Positions 53,542 through 63,359 of a stretch of 64,000 nt of DNA are shown here, in pieces. The DNA comes from Ancylobacter vacuolatus. GTDB lineage: Bacteria > Pseudomonadota > Alphaproteobacteria > Rhizobiales > Xanthobacteraceae. The stretch covers positions 62,001 through 126,000 of the forward strand of contig NZ_JAUSUH010000007.1 in assembly GCF_030813595.1 (NCBI RefSeq), read 5' to 3'. Both the position numbers and the translations under genes were made by a program. How positions within the stretch are numbered: the first letter of the stretch is position 1; each line of letters starts with the position of its first letter. Below the pieces are notes generated by a model, which saw nothing but the letters and a program-made list of their open reading frames with translations, made no database searches and had not been told where the DNA came from.

Positions 53542-54530
53542 GCCTCGCCGCGCTCGACATCGCCTTCGATGCGACCTGCCGGGACCGGCGCTGGCGCTTT
53601 GCGCCGGTTGCCGGGCCGGACGTCGCACGTTGTGTGGTCGGGCGCTCCCCGGAGGCGGCGGCAGACCTCCTGCCGCGAGTTTACAATCTGTGCAGCGGCG
53701 CGCATGCGGTGGCCGCCGCCGCCGCTCTCGGCCTGCCTGAGCCGTCCCGCGACAGCCTGAATGAGCGCCTGCGCGACCACGCCGTCGCGGTGTTTGCCGA
53801 ATGGCCAGCCCTGTTCGGCGGCGGGCCGGATCGGGAGGCTCTCCGTCGGCTCGCAGGGACTGCCGAGGACCGTCTCGCCCTGCGACGCCATGTGCTTGGT
53901 GACGATTTGGCTGCAAGCTTGCTGGATCTGGCGCAGGCGACGCCGGCCGAGTTCGGCAAATGGCTTGGCGGTGCGACAAGCCCGACCGCGCGACTTATGC
54001 GACGGCTGCGAGAAACGCTTCATCCCGATTGGGGACGGGTGGAACTCGACCGACCGGACATGGCCGACGTCGTCGCGGCGCTGGAGGAGGGCACCCCGCG
54101 CCGCGCCCGCGAGACGACCGCAGCCGATGGCTGGCACGCGGCACCACTGATCCGCGATCTACTGGCCTGCGAGGGGATGAGCCTGTTCGTGCGCTTGCTG
54201 GCGCGGCTGCTGGACCTTCTCGCAGGTCTTGCCGGGAACGCCGGGCCTGCTCCGGACGGCCGTCCGCCGTCCGGCATCGGCTTTGCCCGCGCGGCGCGCG
54301 GCCTTCTCGCCCATCGCGCGCGCGTGGAGAGCGGTGTCGTCGTTGATTACCGTATCCTCGCGCCCAGCGCGTGGAATCTTGCCCCCGATGGCCTGCTGGC
54401 GCGTATGCTCGCCGCCTTGCCAACCAATGACGAGACGTCGCGGCTGGCGCGGATCGCGGTTGCCGCCGTCAATCCCTGCGTGCCGGTGCGTCTTAGCTTT
54501 GAGCGTGGGGAGAGACGCGGCAATGCATGA
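53538..54530 (+). CDS. hupK: Hydrogenase assembly protein HupK/HoxV
   Basis: 330 residues. It resembles a degenerate [NiFe] large subunit: RVYNLCSGAHAVAAAAALG aligns with the first nickel motif but keeps only one Cys, and the end reads AAVNPCVPVRLSF, a DPCxxCxxH with one cysteine. Such HupK/HoxV proteins act as a scaffold for the Fe(CN)2CO unit before insertion. It lies between hupIJ and hypA, overlapping both. Confidence 0.9.
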   Translation: MSLAALDIAFDATCRDRRWRFAPVAGPDVARCVVGRSPEAAADLLPRVYNLCSGAHAVAAAAALGLPEPSRDSLNERLRDHAVAVFAEWPALFGGGPDREALRRLAGTAEDRLALRRHVLGDDLAASLLDLAQATPAEFGKWLGGATSPTARLMRRLRETLHPDWGRVELDRPDMADVVAALEEGTPRRARETTAADGWHAAPLIRDLLACEGMSLFVRLLARLLDLLAGLAGNAGPAPDGRPPSGIGFARAARGLLAHRARVESGVVVDYRILAPSAWNLAPDGLLARMLAALPTNDETSRLARIAVAAVNPCVPVRLSFERGERRGNA

Positions 54531-54864
54531 GATGGCGATCTGCGAGAGCTTGCTTGATTCCCTGCGGGACGCGGCCCGCCACCATGGTTTCGCGCGGGTG
54601 ACGCGGGTGCGGGTCAGCGTCGGGCAGTTCGCCGGCGTCGAGGTCGAGGCGCTGCGTTTCGGCTTTGACGTAGTGATGCGCGGTTCGATTGCCGAAGATG
54701 CGGAACTCGTCGTGCTGGAAGAACCCGGTTCGGCCTGGTGCTTCGACTGTTCGACCACCGTTTCCCTGCCGGATCGCCTCGCCCTCTGCCCGCATTGCGG
54801 TGGTGGACGGCTGCGCCCGAACGGTGGAACGGATTTGCGGATCAAAGATCTGGAGGTGGTGTGA
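54523..54864 (+). CDS. hypA: Nickel incorporation protein HypA
   Basis: 113 residues. The amino-terminal [10 protein letters not shown] with His2 binds nickel, and the zinc site is CFDC ... CPHC in the C-terminal half. It works with HypB to load nickel on the hydrogenase large subunit. The start overlaps hupK and the stop shares one base with hypB. Confidence 0.95.
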   Translation: MHEMAICESLLDSLRDAARHHGFARVTRVRVSVGQFAGVEVEALRFGFDVVMRGSIAEDAELVVLEEPGSAWCFDCSTTVSLPDRLALCPHCGGGRLRPNGGTDLRIKDLEVV

Positions 54865-55820
54865 TGTGCGTGACCTGCGGCTGCGGACCCGACGAGGTCT
54901 CGATCTCCGATGCCCATGGCGCCGCGCGTAACGGCAGCGGCGGTCATCACCACCCTTCCCACGGCCACGATCATCCCCACGAGCATGGCCACGACGGGCA
55001 TCGTCACACGCACAGCCATGACGAGCCCAGCCACGCTCACGCTCACCCGCACGAGTCCGCCCCTTCCGGGGAGCAACGGCTGGTGGAACTGGAGGACCGC
55101 ATCCTCGCCAAGAACGACGCTTACGCCGCGCGCAACCGTACGCAGTTCGGCGCAGGCGGGGTGTTTGCGGTCAACCTGCTCGCCGGCCCCGGCGCGGGCA
55201 AGACGACGCTGTTGGTGGAAACGCTGAAGGCGCTTGGTGGGCGCGTTCCGGCGGCGGTGATCGAAGGCGACCAGCAGACCCAGAACGATGCCGAGCGGAT
55301 CCGCGCCACCGGCACCCCTGCGGTGCAGGTCAACACCGGCAAGGGCTGCCATCTCGATGCCCATATGGTCGGCCATGCGCTGGATGAGCTGCCGCTGCCG
55401 CCGGGCGGGCTGCTGTTCATCGAGAACGTCGGCAATCTCGTGTGCCCTGCCGCCTTCGACCTCGGCGAGACGCGCCGGGTGACATTGCTGTCTGTTACGG
55501 AAGGCGAGGACAAGCCGCTCAAATACCCCAATATCTTTGAGACGGCCGATCTCGTCCTTATCACCAAGGTCGATCTGCTGCCGCATCTCGACATCGACAT
55601 GGCCGCCATCGAGCGCAACATCGCCCGCGTCAACCCGACGGCTTCGATCCTTCAGTGTTCGAGCCGTGGCGTGCCCGGCCTCAAAGCTTGGCTCGACTGG
55701 CTCGCCGATCAGCGGCGCCAGCTTCTCGGCTCTCTGGCGGCGGAGGCCGAGAGCCGGGCGCAGGCCCTGCGCGCCAGTGCCGGGCAGGCCTGGAGCGCAA
55801 GCGGGGAGGCGACCACGTGA
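54864..55820 (+). CDS. hypB: GTPase nickel donor HypB with His-rich nickel-storage segment
   Basis: 318 residues. Begins MCVTCGCG (high-affinity nickel site), then a stretch with about 18 histidines (residues 18-65; [17 protein letters not shown] and following) that stores nickel, then the G domain with [22 protein letters not shown] and KVDLLPHLD. Such His-rich tracts are found in rhizobial HypB. It overlaps hypA and hoxA. Confidence 0.95.
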   Translation: MCVTCGCGPDEVSISDAHGAARNGSGGHHHPSHGHDHPHEHGHDGHRHTHSHDEPSHAHAHPHESAPSGEQRLVELEDRILAKNDAYAARNRTQFGAGGVFAVNLLAGPGAGKTTLLVETLKALGGRVPAAVIEGDQQTQNDAERIRATGTPAVQVNTGKGCHLDAHMVGHALDELPLPPGGLLFIENVGNLVCPAAFDLGETRRVTLLSVTEGEDKPLKYPNIFETADLVLITKVDLLPHLDIDMAAIERNIARVNPTASILQCSSRGVPGLKAWLDWLADQRRQLLGSLAAEAESRAQALRASAGQAWSASGEATT

Positions 55821-57289
55821 CCGCGACGCGCGCCGGTATCCTCGTCGTTGACGACGAGCCGCGTTCGGTCGAGGTGATCGCACGCGTGCTCGGCGAGGAT
55901 TTCGACGTTCACACCGCGCTGGGCGCCGCCGAGGCGCTCAAGATCCTTGAGAACGAGTGGATCCAGGCGATTTTCTGTGATCAGCGCATGGCCGAGCGCT
56001 CCGGCGTCGATCTGCTCACCGAGGTGCGCGCGCGCTGGCCGGAAGTCGTGCGCATCATCGTCACCGGCTACACCGATCCCACTGACATGATCGGTGCGAT
56101 CAACGATGCGGGCATCTACCAGTTCATCACCAAGCCGTGGCATCCGGACCAACTCCTGTTGGCCGCTCAGGGTGCGACACGGCTCTACCAGCTCCAGCGC
56201 GACCATGACCGCCTTTCGCTGGAACTGAAACTGGCCGCTCCCGCAGCGCAGGCTCGCGTGCTGGAGCGGCACGAGAAGGTGCTGGCGAATTTCCATTTCG
56301 ACACACTGGTCCGCGCGCCCGACAGTCCGCTTAACGAGATCTGCCGGCAGGCCGCGCAGGTGGCGACCTTCGACATTCCGGTGCTCATCCTCGGCGAAAC
56401 CGGAACCGGCAAGGAGCTGCTGGCGCGCGCTATCCATTATTCCAGCCTGCGCTCGGAGCAGCCGTTCTTCGCCGTGAACTGCGGGGCTATCCCGGACGAG
56501 TTGCTGGAATCGGAGCTCTTCGGCCACAAGAAGGGTGCCTTCACCGGCGCGCACACGCAACGCATCGGCCTGCTCGACCAGGCGGATGGCGGCACGGTAC
56601 TGCTCGACGAGATCGGCGACATCACGCCCGCCTTCCAGGTTAAGCTGCTGCGCTTCCTGCAGGAAGGGGAGATCCGCCCGGTCGGCTCGAACGAGGTCCG
56701 GCGGGTGAATGTGCGGGTGCTCGCGGCCACGCATCGTGAACTCGCCTGCGAGGTCAGGGCCGGGCGCTTCCGCGAGGACCTCTATTATCGCCTGACGGCG
56801 CTCACCCTGACCCTGCCGCCGCTGCGGGAGCGGCGCGGCGATCTGCGGGCGCTGACGCAGCGGCTGCTCGACCATCTCTCCGCCACCCATGGAAAGCGGG
56901 CGAAAGGCTTCACCGCCGAGGCGCTGGGCTGCATCGAGGCTTATGACTGGCCCGGCAATGTCCGGGAATTGCAGAATGAGGTGACGCGCATGCTGGTGCT
57001 GGCCGGCGGAGAGCATTTGGGCGCCGACCTCCTGTCGCCGCATGTCGTGCATGGGGCTGCCGCGGCCTCTGCCAAGGCCATGCCGTTCGAGACGGCAATC
57101 CGGGATAGCGGCCCGCTCAAGGATCGGATCGAGCGTATGGAGGCGCTTATCCTGATGGAAACGCTGGTGCGCTGCCGTTGGAATAAGAGTCGCGCCGCCG
57201 AGGAACTCGGCCTGTCCCGTGTCGGCCTGCGGGCCAAGCTCGAACGCTACGGCATCGCCCGTGAGGGTGCGTTCGGGCGCAGCCATTGA
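55817..57289 (+). CDS. hoxA: NtrC-type response regulator HoxA/HupR
   Basis: 490 residues from a GTG. Receiver domain with phosphoacceptor D55 (IFCDQRM), AAA+ domain with GETGTGKE (193-200), the sigma-54 loop GAFTGA (240-245) and Walker [11 protein letters not shown], and a Fis-type helix-turn-helix ([20 protein letters not shown]). It is the partner of HupT and activates the sigma-54 promoters at 46380 and 50367. In known systems the unphosphorylated form is active, and the kinase turns it off when H2 is absent. Confidence 0.95.
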   Translation: MTATRAGILVVDDEPRSVEVIARVLGEDFDVHTALGAAEALKILENEWIQAIFCDQRMAERSGVDLLTEVRARWPEVVRIIVTGYTDPTDMIGAINDAGIYQFITKPWHPDQLLLAAQGATRLYQLQRDHDRLSLELKLAAPAAQARVLERHEKVLANFHFDTLVRAPDSPLNEICRQAAQVATFDIPVLILGETGTGKELLARAIHYSSLRSEQPFFAVNCGAIPDELLESELFGHKKGAFTGAHTQRIGLLDQADGGTVLLDEIGDITPAFQVKLLRFLQEGEIRPVGSNEVRRVNVRVLAATHRELACEVRAGRFREDLYYRLTALTLTLPPLRERRGDLRALTQRLLDHLSATHGKRAKGFTAEALGCIEAYDWPGNVRELQNEVTRMLVLAGGEHLGADLLSPHVVHGAAAASAKAMPFETAIRDSGPLKDRIERMEALILMETLVRCRWNKSRAAEELGLSRVGLRAKLERYGIAREGAFGRSH

Positions 57290-57299
57290 GGAGAAACCA

Positions 57300-57614
57300 A
57301 TGTGCCTCGGCATTCCCGGTCGCATTGTCGCGATCGTCGATGAAGATGCGATGCTGGCCACGGTCGATGTTTCAGGCGTCCGGCGGGCCGTCGACGTCGT
57401 CTGCGTCGCAACGCCCGGCCGCCCGCTCGCCGATCTCGTCGGCGCCTGGGTGCTGGTGCATGTGGGCTTCGCCATGAGCTTAATTGATGAGGAAGAGGCG
57501 GCCGCGACGCTGCGGGTGCTTGCCGAGATCGGCGAGGCGGAGGCCGAGCTTGAGGCCATTCGCACCGGCAGTGTCGAGCTGCCGTCGCCCCCCGTCATTC
57601 CGGCCGCGACCTGA
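57300..57614 (+). CDS. hypC: Hydrogenase maturation chaperone HypC
   Basis: 104 residues beginning MCLGIPGRIVAIVDE, with the essential Cys2 and the barrel pattern (VDVSGVRRAVDVV, then GAWVLVHVGFAMSLIDE). It carries the Fe(CN)2CO group with HypD to the large subunit. It lies 10 nt after hoxA with SD GAGGAG. Confidence 0.95.
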   Translation: MCLGIPGRIVAIVDEDAMLATVDVSGVRRAVDVVCVATPGRPLADLVGAWVLVHVGFAMSLIDEEEAAATLRVLAEIGEAEAELEAIRTGSVELPSPPVIPAAT

Positions 57615-57630
57615 GGGGAGAAGGCACGCC

Positions 57631-58767
57631 ATGCGTTTCGTCGACGAATTCCGCGATCCTGCCCTTGCCCGCGTCGTGATCCGCGAGATCGAGACGATCG
57701 CCGCTCGCATGGAACGCGGCCGCGAGCGGCCCTTCGCTGTCATGGAGGTCTGCGGAGGGCACACGCACGCCATCTTCCGCTACGGGCTGGAAGGACTGCT
57801 GCCGGACATCATCGAGTTCGTCCACGGCCCCGGCTGCCCGGTCTGCGTCTTGCCAATGGGGCGCGTTGACGACTGCGTCTCGATTGCCGAACGGCCTGAG
57901 GTCATCTTCGCCACCTTCGGCGATGCCATCCGCGTGCCGGGCTCGCGCAAGAGCCTGCTGACCGCTAAGGCCGAGGGGGCGGACATACGCACCGTCTATT
58001 CCCCGCTCGACGCGCTGGCGCTGGCGTGCCGCAACCCCGACCGCGAAGTGGTGTTCTTTGGCCTCGGCTTCGAGACCACCATGCCCTCGACCGCGCTGAC
58101 CATACGGCGCGCCGCCCGTGAGGGTGTTGGTAATTTCTCGATCTTTTGCAATCATATCACCATCATCCCGACCTTGCGGGCTCTGCTCGAGACTCAGGAT
58201 CTCGGGATCGACGGCTTCATCGGGCCGGGCCATGTGTCGATGGTGATCGGCACCGAACCCTATCGGTTCATTGCCGAAGAGTTCGGCAAGCCGATGGTGG
58301 TTTCCGGCTTCGAGCCGCTTGATCTGCTGCAGTCGCTGTTGATGGTGCTGCGCCAGCTCGAGAGCGGCGTGGCGAAGATCGAGAACCAGTATGCGCGCGT
58401 GGTGCCGGACACCGGCAACCGGGCGGCGATGGAGGCGGTCGCTGAGGTCTATGAGCCGCGCGAGACCTTTGAATGGCGCGGGCTCGGCTCCATCGCGCAT
58501 TCCGGCGTCCGGCTGCGCGAGCGCTATGCGCGTTTCGACGCGGAGCGACGCTTTGCCGTACCAGAGATCAGCGTCGGCGACCCGGCGTCCTGCCGCTGCG
58601 GCGAGGTCCTCACCGGCAAGCTCAAGCCCTGGGGATGCCCGATGTTCGGCACGGCCTGCACGCCGGAAACCCCGCTTGGCGCGCTGATGGTTTCCTCCGA
58701 AGGCTCCTGCGCGGCCTATTACCAGTATGGCGGCGTACGCCAGCCCCAGTTCGAAGGTGCCGCATGA
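57631..58767 (+). CDS. hypD: Fe-CN ligand assembly protein HypD
   Basis: 378 residues from the ATG at 57631 (SD GGGGAGAAGG). Conserved motifs: VCGGHTHAIFRYG, GPGCPVCVLPMGRVD, FFGLGFETTMPSTA, and cysteines CRCGEVLTGKLKPWGCPMFGTAC for the [4Fe-4S] cluster. It is the scaffold on which the cyanide and CO ligands are attached to iron. Confidence 0.96.
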   Translation: MRFVDEFRDPALARVVIREIETIAARMERGRERPFAVMEVCGGHTHAIFRYGLEGLLPDIIEFVHGPGCPVCVLPMGRVDDCVSIAERPEVIFATFGDAIRVPGSRKSLLTAKAEGADIRTVYSPLDALALACRNPDREVVFFGLGFETTMPSTALTIRRAAREGVGNFSIFCNHITIIPTLRALLETQDLGIDGFIGPGHVSMVIGTEPYRFIAEEFGKPMVVSGFEPLDLLQSLLMVLRQLESGVAKIENQYARVVPDTGNRAAMEAVAEVYEPRETFEWRGLGSIAHSGVRLRERYARFDAERRFAVPEISVGDPASCRCGEVLTGKLKPWGCPMFGTACTPETPLGALMVSSEGSCAAYYQYGGVRQPQFEGAA

Positions 58768-59816
58768 ACCCGCATGTTCGCCATCTGCGGCGCACGCTTC
58801 CGGCCACCGTCACGCTTGCCCATGGCGGCGGCGGCAGCGCCATGCGTGACCTGATCGAGGGGGTCTTCATCGCCGCCTTCACCGACTCTGACGCGCCGCT
58901 GGAGGATCAGGCGTGCTTCGATCTGGCCGCACTGGCAGCCGTCGGTGACCGGCTCGCCTTCACCACCGACAGCTTTGTGGTCGACCCGCTGTTCTTCCCC
59001 GGCGGCGACATCGGCACGTTGGCTGTGTGCGGCACGATTAATGATATCGCCATGGGCGGCGCCCACCCTGTGGCGCTCTCCTGCGCCATGATCGTGGAGG
59101 AGGGGTTGCCGGTCGAGATCCTGCGGCGCGTGGCCGCCTCCATGGCCGAGACGGCGCGGGCGGCGGGAGTGCCGATCGTCACGGGCGACACCAAGGTCGT
59201 GGCGCGCGGCGCCTGTGACAAGCTCTTCGTCACCACGACGGGCATCGGCGTCGTGCGCGCAGGCGCGCATATCGGCATCGGCCGGGCGCGGCCCGGTGAT
59301 ATCGTGCTGGTGAACGGCCTCCTCGGCGACCACGGCGCGGCCATCCTCAGCGCGCGCGGCGATCTCGCGCTGGACAGCGCCATCGAAAGCGATTGCGCGC
59401 CCCTGCATGGCCTTGTCGGCGTGCTGCTCGACGCTGCGCCGGGAACCCGTAGCCTGCGCGACGCCACGCGCGGCGGGGTAGCGGCCGTGCTCAACGAGCT
59501 GGCGGAAGCAAGTGGCGTCGGGGTGCGGCTGCGCGAGCTGGACCTGCCGGTGCGCCCGGAGGTCGTCGGCTTCTGCGAGATTCTCGGGCTCGATCCGCTC
59601 TATCTCGCCAATGAGGGCAAGCTTGTCGCGGTGGTGCCGCCGGAAGAGGCCGAGGCGGCGCTTGCCGCCTTGCGAGCGCATCCGCTTGGCCGCGAGGCCA
59701 GGGCCATCGGCCGGATTGTCGAGACGCGGCCCGGACGGGTGGTGATGGAGACCCGTTTCGGCGGGGAGCGGATCGTCGATATGCTGGTCGGCGACCAGTT
59801 GCCGCGCATCTGCTGA
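58764..59816 (+). CDS. hypE: Thiocyanate/carbamoyl-dehydrating protein HypE
   Basis: 350 residues. PurM-like fold with TLAHGGGGSAMRDL near the start, FTTDSFVVDPLFFPGGDIG, GDTKVVARGACD and the terminal PRIC: the C-terminal Cys350 accepts the carbamoyl group from HypF and is dehydrated to thiocyanate. The start overlaps hypD. It is the last gene of the third hup block. Confidence 0.96.
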   Translation: MNPHVRHLRRTLPATVTLAHGGGGSAMRDLIEGVFIAAFTDSDAPLEDQACFDLAALAAVGDRLAFTTDSFVVDPLFFPGGDIGTLAVCGTINDIAMGGAHPVALSCAMIVEEGLPVEILRRVAASMAETARAAGVPIVTGDTKVVARGACDKLFVTTTGIGVVRAGAHIGIGRARPGDIVLVNGLLGDHGAAILSARGDLALDSAIESDCAPLHGLVGVLLDAAPGTRSLRDATRGGVAAVLNELAEASGVGVRLRELDLPVRPEVVGFCEILGLDPLYLANEGKLVAVVPPEEAEAALAALRAHPLGREARAIGRIVETRPGRVVMETRFGGERIVDMLVGDQLPRIC

Positions 59817-59934
59817 CGCTGACCTCATGGTCGACAGGCGGGCGGGGGCATCGGCCGCCGGGACGAGGCCGCGTCGCGGCATCGAGAAATCGTCGAGAAA
59901 GGCGAGGCGCTCGCGCATCGGCGGCACTCCGCCT

Positions 59935-61845
59935 TCAGCCGATTTCCAGATGTTTGTAGACCGTCGTGCGGGAAATGCCGAGCCGGCGCGCGGTCTGCTG
60001 GATGTTGCCGCCGGTTGCCGCAAAGGTCTCTCGGATCCGTCGGCATCGATCGCGGCTCAGCGCGTGAGGTGAACAATGCGCGCAGGTGGGGGCGCCATTG
60101 TCGCCGCCGTCCTCACAGGATAGCGGCGTGAGCCCCTCGCCGTCGCCGTCGGTCTCGATCGCCGCGCGGCGGAGCCAGAACTGAAGCTCGCGTATGTTGC
60201 CCGGCCAGGACCGCTGGCGCAGACGCTCGATTCCTGCGTCGTCGATCGAGACTTTCGTCGCCTGCCGAGCCAGAAGATGGCGGACGATGGCAGGGAAATC
60301 GCCGCGCTCGCGCAGCGGCGGGATCTCAATGCAGAGCCCATTGAGCCGGTAATAGAGATCGGCCCGGAACTGGCGCGCGGCGACGGCGGCGGCGAGGTCC
60401 CGATTGGTGGCGGACACAATCTGCACATCAAGCGTCGCGATCTTGCCGCCGCCCAGCGCGCGAACCTCCATCGTGTCGAGGAAACGCAGCAGCGCGGTCT
60501 GCGCGGCGAGCGGGATGTCGCCCACCTCGTCGAGGAACAGCGTCCCCCGGTCGGCCAGACGGATGAGCCCCGGCGCGCCCTCGTTGCGCGCATTGGTGAA
60601 GGCGCCGCGGTCATGGCCGAACAGTTCGGCGATGAACAGCGATTCCGGCACGGCACCGCAATTAATGGGAACGAACGCGCCGCTTCGGCCGCTGAGCGCG
60701 TGGACATGGCGGGCCATCAGTTCCTTGCCGGTGCCGGTCTCGCCATGGATATGAACGGCCAGCCGCTCGCGTGTGGCGGCCGCCAGACCGCGCATCCGCC
60801 GCAGCAGAAGCGCATCCTCGCAGACGAAGGCGTCGGGCGATGCGGCAGGGGATACGGGTGTCCGCATCGGCAGGCGAGGCGCCGACGCCGGCGGGCTGAC
60901 TCGCAGGGGCGGCGCGGCAAAGCGCCGGCACGCGACGTAAAGCAGGCTGCCGGCGCGGTCGCGGACCCGGGCGATGCCCGCGCGGCGCAACTCATCGACC
61001 ACGACGCCCAAATCGGGCTCGAACAGGGCGTCGAAGGCGCCCCCGGCCGTGGTGTCCAACCCGGCCAGCAGACCCCGTGCCGCACGGTTGATCGATACCA
61101 GTTCGCCGTCCGGCGACAGCGCCACGAGGCCGGCCGACAGCGTGTCGAGATATTCGGCCCGCGGATGCAGGGCGAGCAGCAGCACATCCGGCCGGCCATT
61201 GACGATCAGCCCGTTCTCGACCGCTGCCGCCGCCATCCGGACCAGCGCGTGGGTGTGCTGCTGGCGTGCTTCATTGGAACTCGACGCATCGAGCAGCCCC
61301 ACGAGCCGGTCCGCCGGATCGAAGATCGGCACGGCCGCGCAGCTGAGATGGCCGTGACAGGCGAAGAAATGCTCACGCCCATTGATGGAGACCGGTGCCC
61401 GCTCCACGAGCGCGAGACCGAGCGCATTGGTGCCGCGCCCGCCCTCCAGCCACACGCTGCCCGGCACAATGGAGCGCCCGGCCTCGCTGTCGGCGAAAGA
61501 CGGGTCGCTCAACGCATCCAGTACCACGCCGCCGGCATCGGCAAACGCGATCATGAAATTCGAGCCGGCTATCTGTTCATAGAGAAGCTGCATCTGCGCC
61601 AAGGCGAGACGGCGCAGCAGCGCCTGCTCCTCGCGCCGGGCGCGCACCTCGGCAAAGGCGATGACCGCCTCTTCCGGCCGCCGCATTGGGTCGAGCCCGC
61701 CGGCGAGGCAGCGCTCCCAGCTGCGGGCGATCTCCGGCGAAAGCACGCCGCCGGGCACGCGCACGCCTGCCTCCCGCGCGACGCGAGCCTGGATGTCGGG
61801 GGAGCTTGGGGCGCAGGATGGGGGCGGCATCGGCGCTATCCTCAT
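59935..61845 (-). CDS. Sigma-54-dependent activator, AcoR-type, with GAFTNA motif
   Basis: 636 residues from the ATG at 61845 (upstream TTG and other starts are possible). In order: GAF-type sensor (about 85-215), PAS (about 225-300), AAA+ with GETGTGKE (368-375) and GTLFLDEVGD, and a Fis-type helix-turn-helix at the end (TARRLGISRTTVYKHL). The core sigma-54 contact loop reads GAFTNA (414-419) instead of GAFTGA. AcoR-type activators of this build respond to small carbonyls and aromatics and control monooxygenase operons (MimR-like). It is divergent from adh and is the probable regulator of adh and prmA. Confidence 0.9.
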   Translation of the reverse strand: MRIAPMPPPSCAPSSPDIQARVAREAGVRVPGGVLSPEIARSWERCLAGGLDPMRRPEEAVIAFAEVRARREEQALLRRLALAQMQLLYEQIAGSNFMIAFADAGGVVLDALSDPSFADSEAGRSIVPGSVWLEGGRGTNALGLALVERAPVSINGREHFFACHGHLSCAAVPIFDPADRLVGLLDASSSNEARQQHTHALVRMAAAAVENGLIVNGRPDVLLLALHPRAEYLDTLSAGLVALSPDGELVSINRAARGLLAGLDTTAGGAFDALFEPDLGVVVDELRRAGIARVRDRAGSLLYVACRRFAAPPLRVSPPASAPRLPMRTPVSPAASPDAFVCEDALLLRRMRGLAAATRERLAVHIHGETGTGKELMARHVHALSGRSGAFVPINCGAVPESLFIAELFGHDRGAFTNARNEGAPGLIRLADRGTLFLDEVGDIPLAAQTALLRFLDTMEVRALGGGKIATLDVQIVSATNRDLAAAVAARQFRADLYYRLNGLCIEIPPLRERGDFPAIVRHLLARQATKVSIDDAGIERLRQRSWPGNIRELQFWLRRAAIETDGDGEGLTPLSCEDGGDNGAPTCAHCSPHALSRDRCRRIRETFAATGGNIQQTARRLGISRTTVYKHLEIG

Positions 61846-61909
61846 CTGTTCTTGCCGTTTGCGGCAGGGTCGGCGCAAAACAGAGCGAAGGCAATATCCA
61901 GAAACTGGA

Positions 61910-61942
61910 CACTGTATGAGTGCCCCTGTTCAGGCTATGAAC
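61910..61942. promoter_or_regulatory. Two inverted repeats in the activator-adh gap
   Basis: CACT-GTATG-AGTG (61910-61922) and GTTCA-GGCTA-TGAAC (61928-61942), both with 5-bp spacers, have centres 19 bp apart, about 57-88 bp upstream of the adh -24 element. Their position fits enhancer sites for the divergent sigma-54 activator. Confidence 0.65.
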
Positions 61943-61997
61943 GCGCAAAAGCCTTCGCACGTGCAGTAAAGCCTTGAGCACATGAACAAATAACTCG

Positions 61998-62012
61998 TGG
62001 CACATTTGCTGC
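61998..62012 (+). promoter_or_regulatory. Sigma-54 promoter of the alcohol dehydrogenase gene
   Basis: TGGCACATTTGCTGC has GG-N10-GC spacing and a perfect -24 TGGCAC; the -12 box is CTGC rather than TTGC. It lies 52 bp before the adh ATG. Confidence 0.85.
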
Positions 62013-62063
62013 GATGGGTCCTCCGACGGCGACGCCATGCGGTGCCGAAAAAGGGAGGACGCC

Positions 62064-63116
62064 ATGAAGGCGCAGGTGCTGAAAAACTACGACACGAGTC
62101 TCTCCGGCGACATCTGGGTGGCGGAAGAGAACGTGCCCGACCCCAAGATCGTGAAATCTACCGATGTCATCGTCCGCATCGGCGGCGCCGGCGTCTGCCG
62201 TACTGATCTTCACATCATCGAGGGGGTATGGAAGCCGCATATGGATCCTACCGGCGACCAGCTTCTGCCGCTCATCATGGGCCATGAGAATGCCGGCTGG
62301 ATCGAGGAGGTCGGCAAGGAGGTCGAGGGCCTGAAGAAGGGCGATCCGGTAATCGTCCACCCGAAGATCACCGGCGGCACCTGCCTCGCCTGCCGTCGCG
62401 GCTTCGACATGCATGGGCCGGGCAGCTTTCCCGGCCTCGACTGCAATGGCGGCTACGCCGAATTCATCTGCACGTCGGAGCGCAACATCGTCCCGCTGCC
62501 GCGCTCACTTACGCCGAAGGAAGTGGCGCCCTACGCCGATGCGGGACTTACCGCCTATCGCGCGGTGAAGAAGGCCACAAGGCACCTGCTGCCCGGTCAG
62601 AGCTGCGTCGTCATCGGTGCTGGCGGCCTGGGTCATATCGGCATCCAGTGCCTCAAGGCCATGTGCGCCGCCGATGTGATCGTCGTCGACAAATCGGATG
62701 CCTCGCTGGCGCTGGCGACCAAGAGCGGCGCCGACCAGATCGTGAAGGCCGACGGCAACGAGGTCGAGGCCGTGCTGGCGCTGACCGGCGGCGCCGGCGC
62801 GGAGGCGGTGATCGACTTCGTCGGCGAGAAAGGCACCACCGCCAAGGGGTTGGCCATGACCCGCCCCATGGGTAGCTACTATATTGTCGGCTATGGCGAG
62901 GACATCAAGATCCCGGCGGTCGACCTCATCATCTCCGAACGCAACATCATCGGCAATCTGGTCGGCACCTGGGCCGAACTGACCGAGCTGATGGCGCTGG
63001 CCGATCGCGGGCTGGTTGAACTGGCGACGGCGGAATACCGGCTCGCCGACGCCAACCAGGCGCTGCATGACCTCAATGCCGGCAAGATCCATGGCCGGGC
63101 GGTGCTGGTGCCCTGA
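62064..63116 (+). CDS. adh: Zinc-dependent alcohol dehydrogenase
   Basis: 350 residues from the ATG at 62064, set by AAGGGAGGAC and the family start. Catalytic zinc ligands: C45 in GVCRTDLH, H74-E75 in MGHENAGW; the cofactor motif VIGAGGLGHIG marks a MDR-type dehydrogenase using NAD(P). Only two or three cysteines occur in the structural-zinc region (CLACRRGFD, then LDCNGG), so that zinc may be missing or differently held. Adjacent to a propane-type monooxygenase, it probably oxidises the 2-alcohol product to ketone. It is driven by the sigma-54 promoter at 61998. Confidence 0.9.
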   Translation: MKAQVLKNYDTSLSGDIWVAEENVPDPKIVKSTDVIVRIGGAGVCRTDLHIIEGVWKPHMDPTGDQLLPLIMGHENAGWIEEVGKEVEGLKKGDPVIVHPKITGGTCLACRRGFDMHGPGSFPGLDCNGGYAEFICTSERNIVPLPRSLTPKEVAPYADAGLTAYRAVKKATRHLLPGQSCVVIGAGGLGHIGIQCLKAMCAADVIVVDKSDASLALATKSGADQIVKADGNEVEAVLALTGGAGAEAVIDFVGEKGTTAKGLAMTRPMGSYYIVGYGEDIKIPAVDLIISERNIIGNLVGTWAELTELMALADRGLVELATAEYRLADANQALHDLNAGKIHGRAVLVP

Positions 63117-63156
63117 CACGACGCGGTCAGGCATCATGTATTCCAGAGCATAGAAC

Positions 63157-63219
63157 GGTGCAGCGCAACATAGCCGTCGAGTACGTAAGCAACGATTACT
63201 ATTACTTCGGCGCTGCACC
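63157..63219. repeat. Inverted repeat between adh and prmA
   Basis: GGTGCAGCGC (63157-63166) and GCGCTGCACC (63210-63219) are perfect 10-bp arms 43 bp apart. In RNA they could close a long hairpin shortly after the adh stop; a terminator or an mRNA stabiliser are both possible. Confidence 0.65.
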
Positions 63220-63222
63220 ATT

Positions 63223-63284
63223 TTCGCAAAATGAAACAGTTTCTGTCGCGCGATTCGCAAAACAATTCACTGCCGTGATGTGAA
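63223..63284. promoter_or_regulatory. Repeated elements upstream of the prmA promoter
   Basis: TTCGCAAAA occurs at 63223-63231 and 63254-63262, 31 bp (about three helical turns) apart. TTCAC-N9-GTGAA (63266-63284) follows, 47 bp before the -24 element. They resemble activator sites on one face of the helix. Which protein binds is not known. Confidence 0.5.
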
Positions 63285-63330
63285 ACGTGCTCTGCCTGCG
63301 TCAAGTCGTTGAAACACCTACTGCGACGAC

Positions 63331-63347
63331 TTGGCACGGTGCTTGCT
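63331..63347 (+). promoter_or_regulatory. Sigma-54 promoter of the monooxygenase operon
   Basis: TTGGCACGGTGCTTGCT matches TGGCAC-N5-TTGC with GG-N10-GC spacing exactly, about 330 bp before the prmA ATG. The predicted start point is near 63357-63360. Confidence 0.92.
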
Positions 63348-63359
63348 ACATTACTATTA

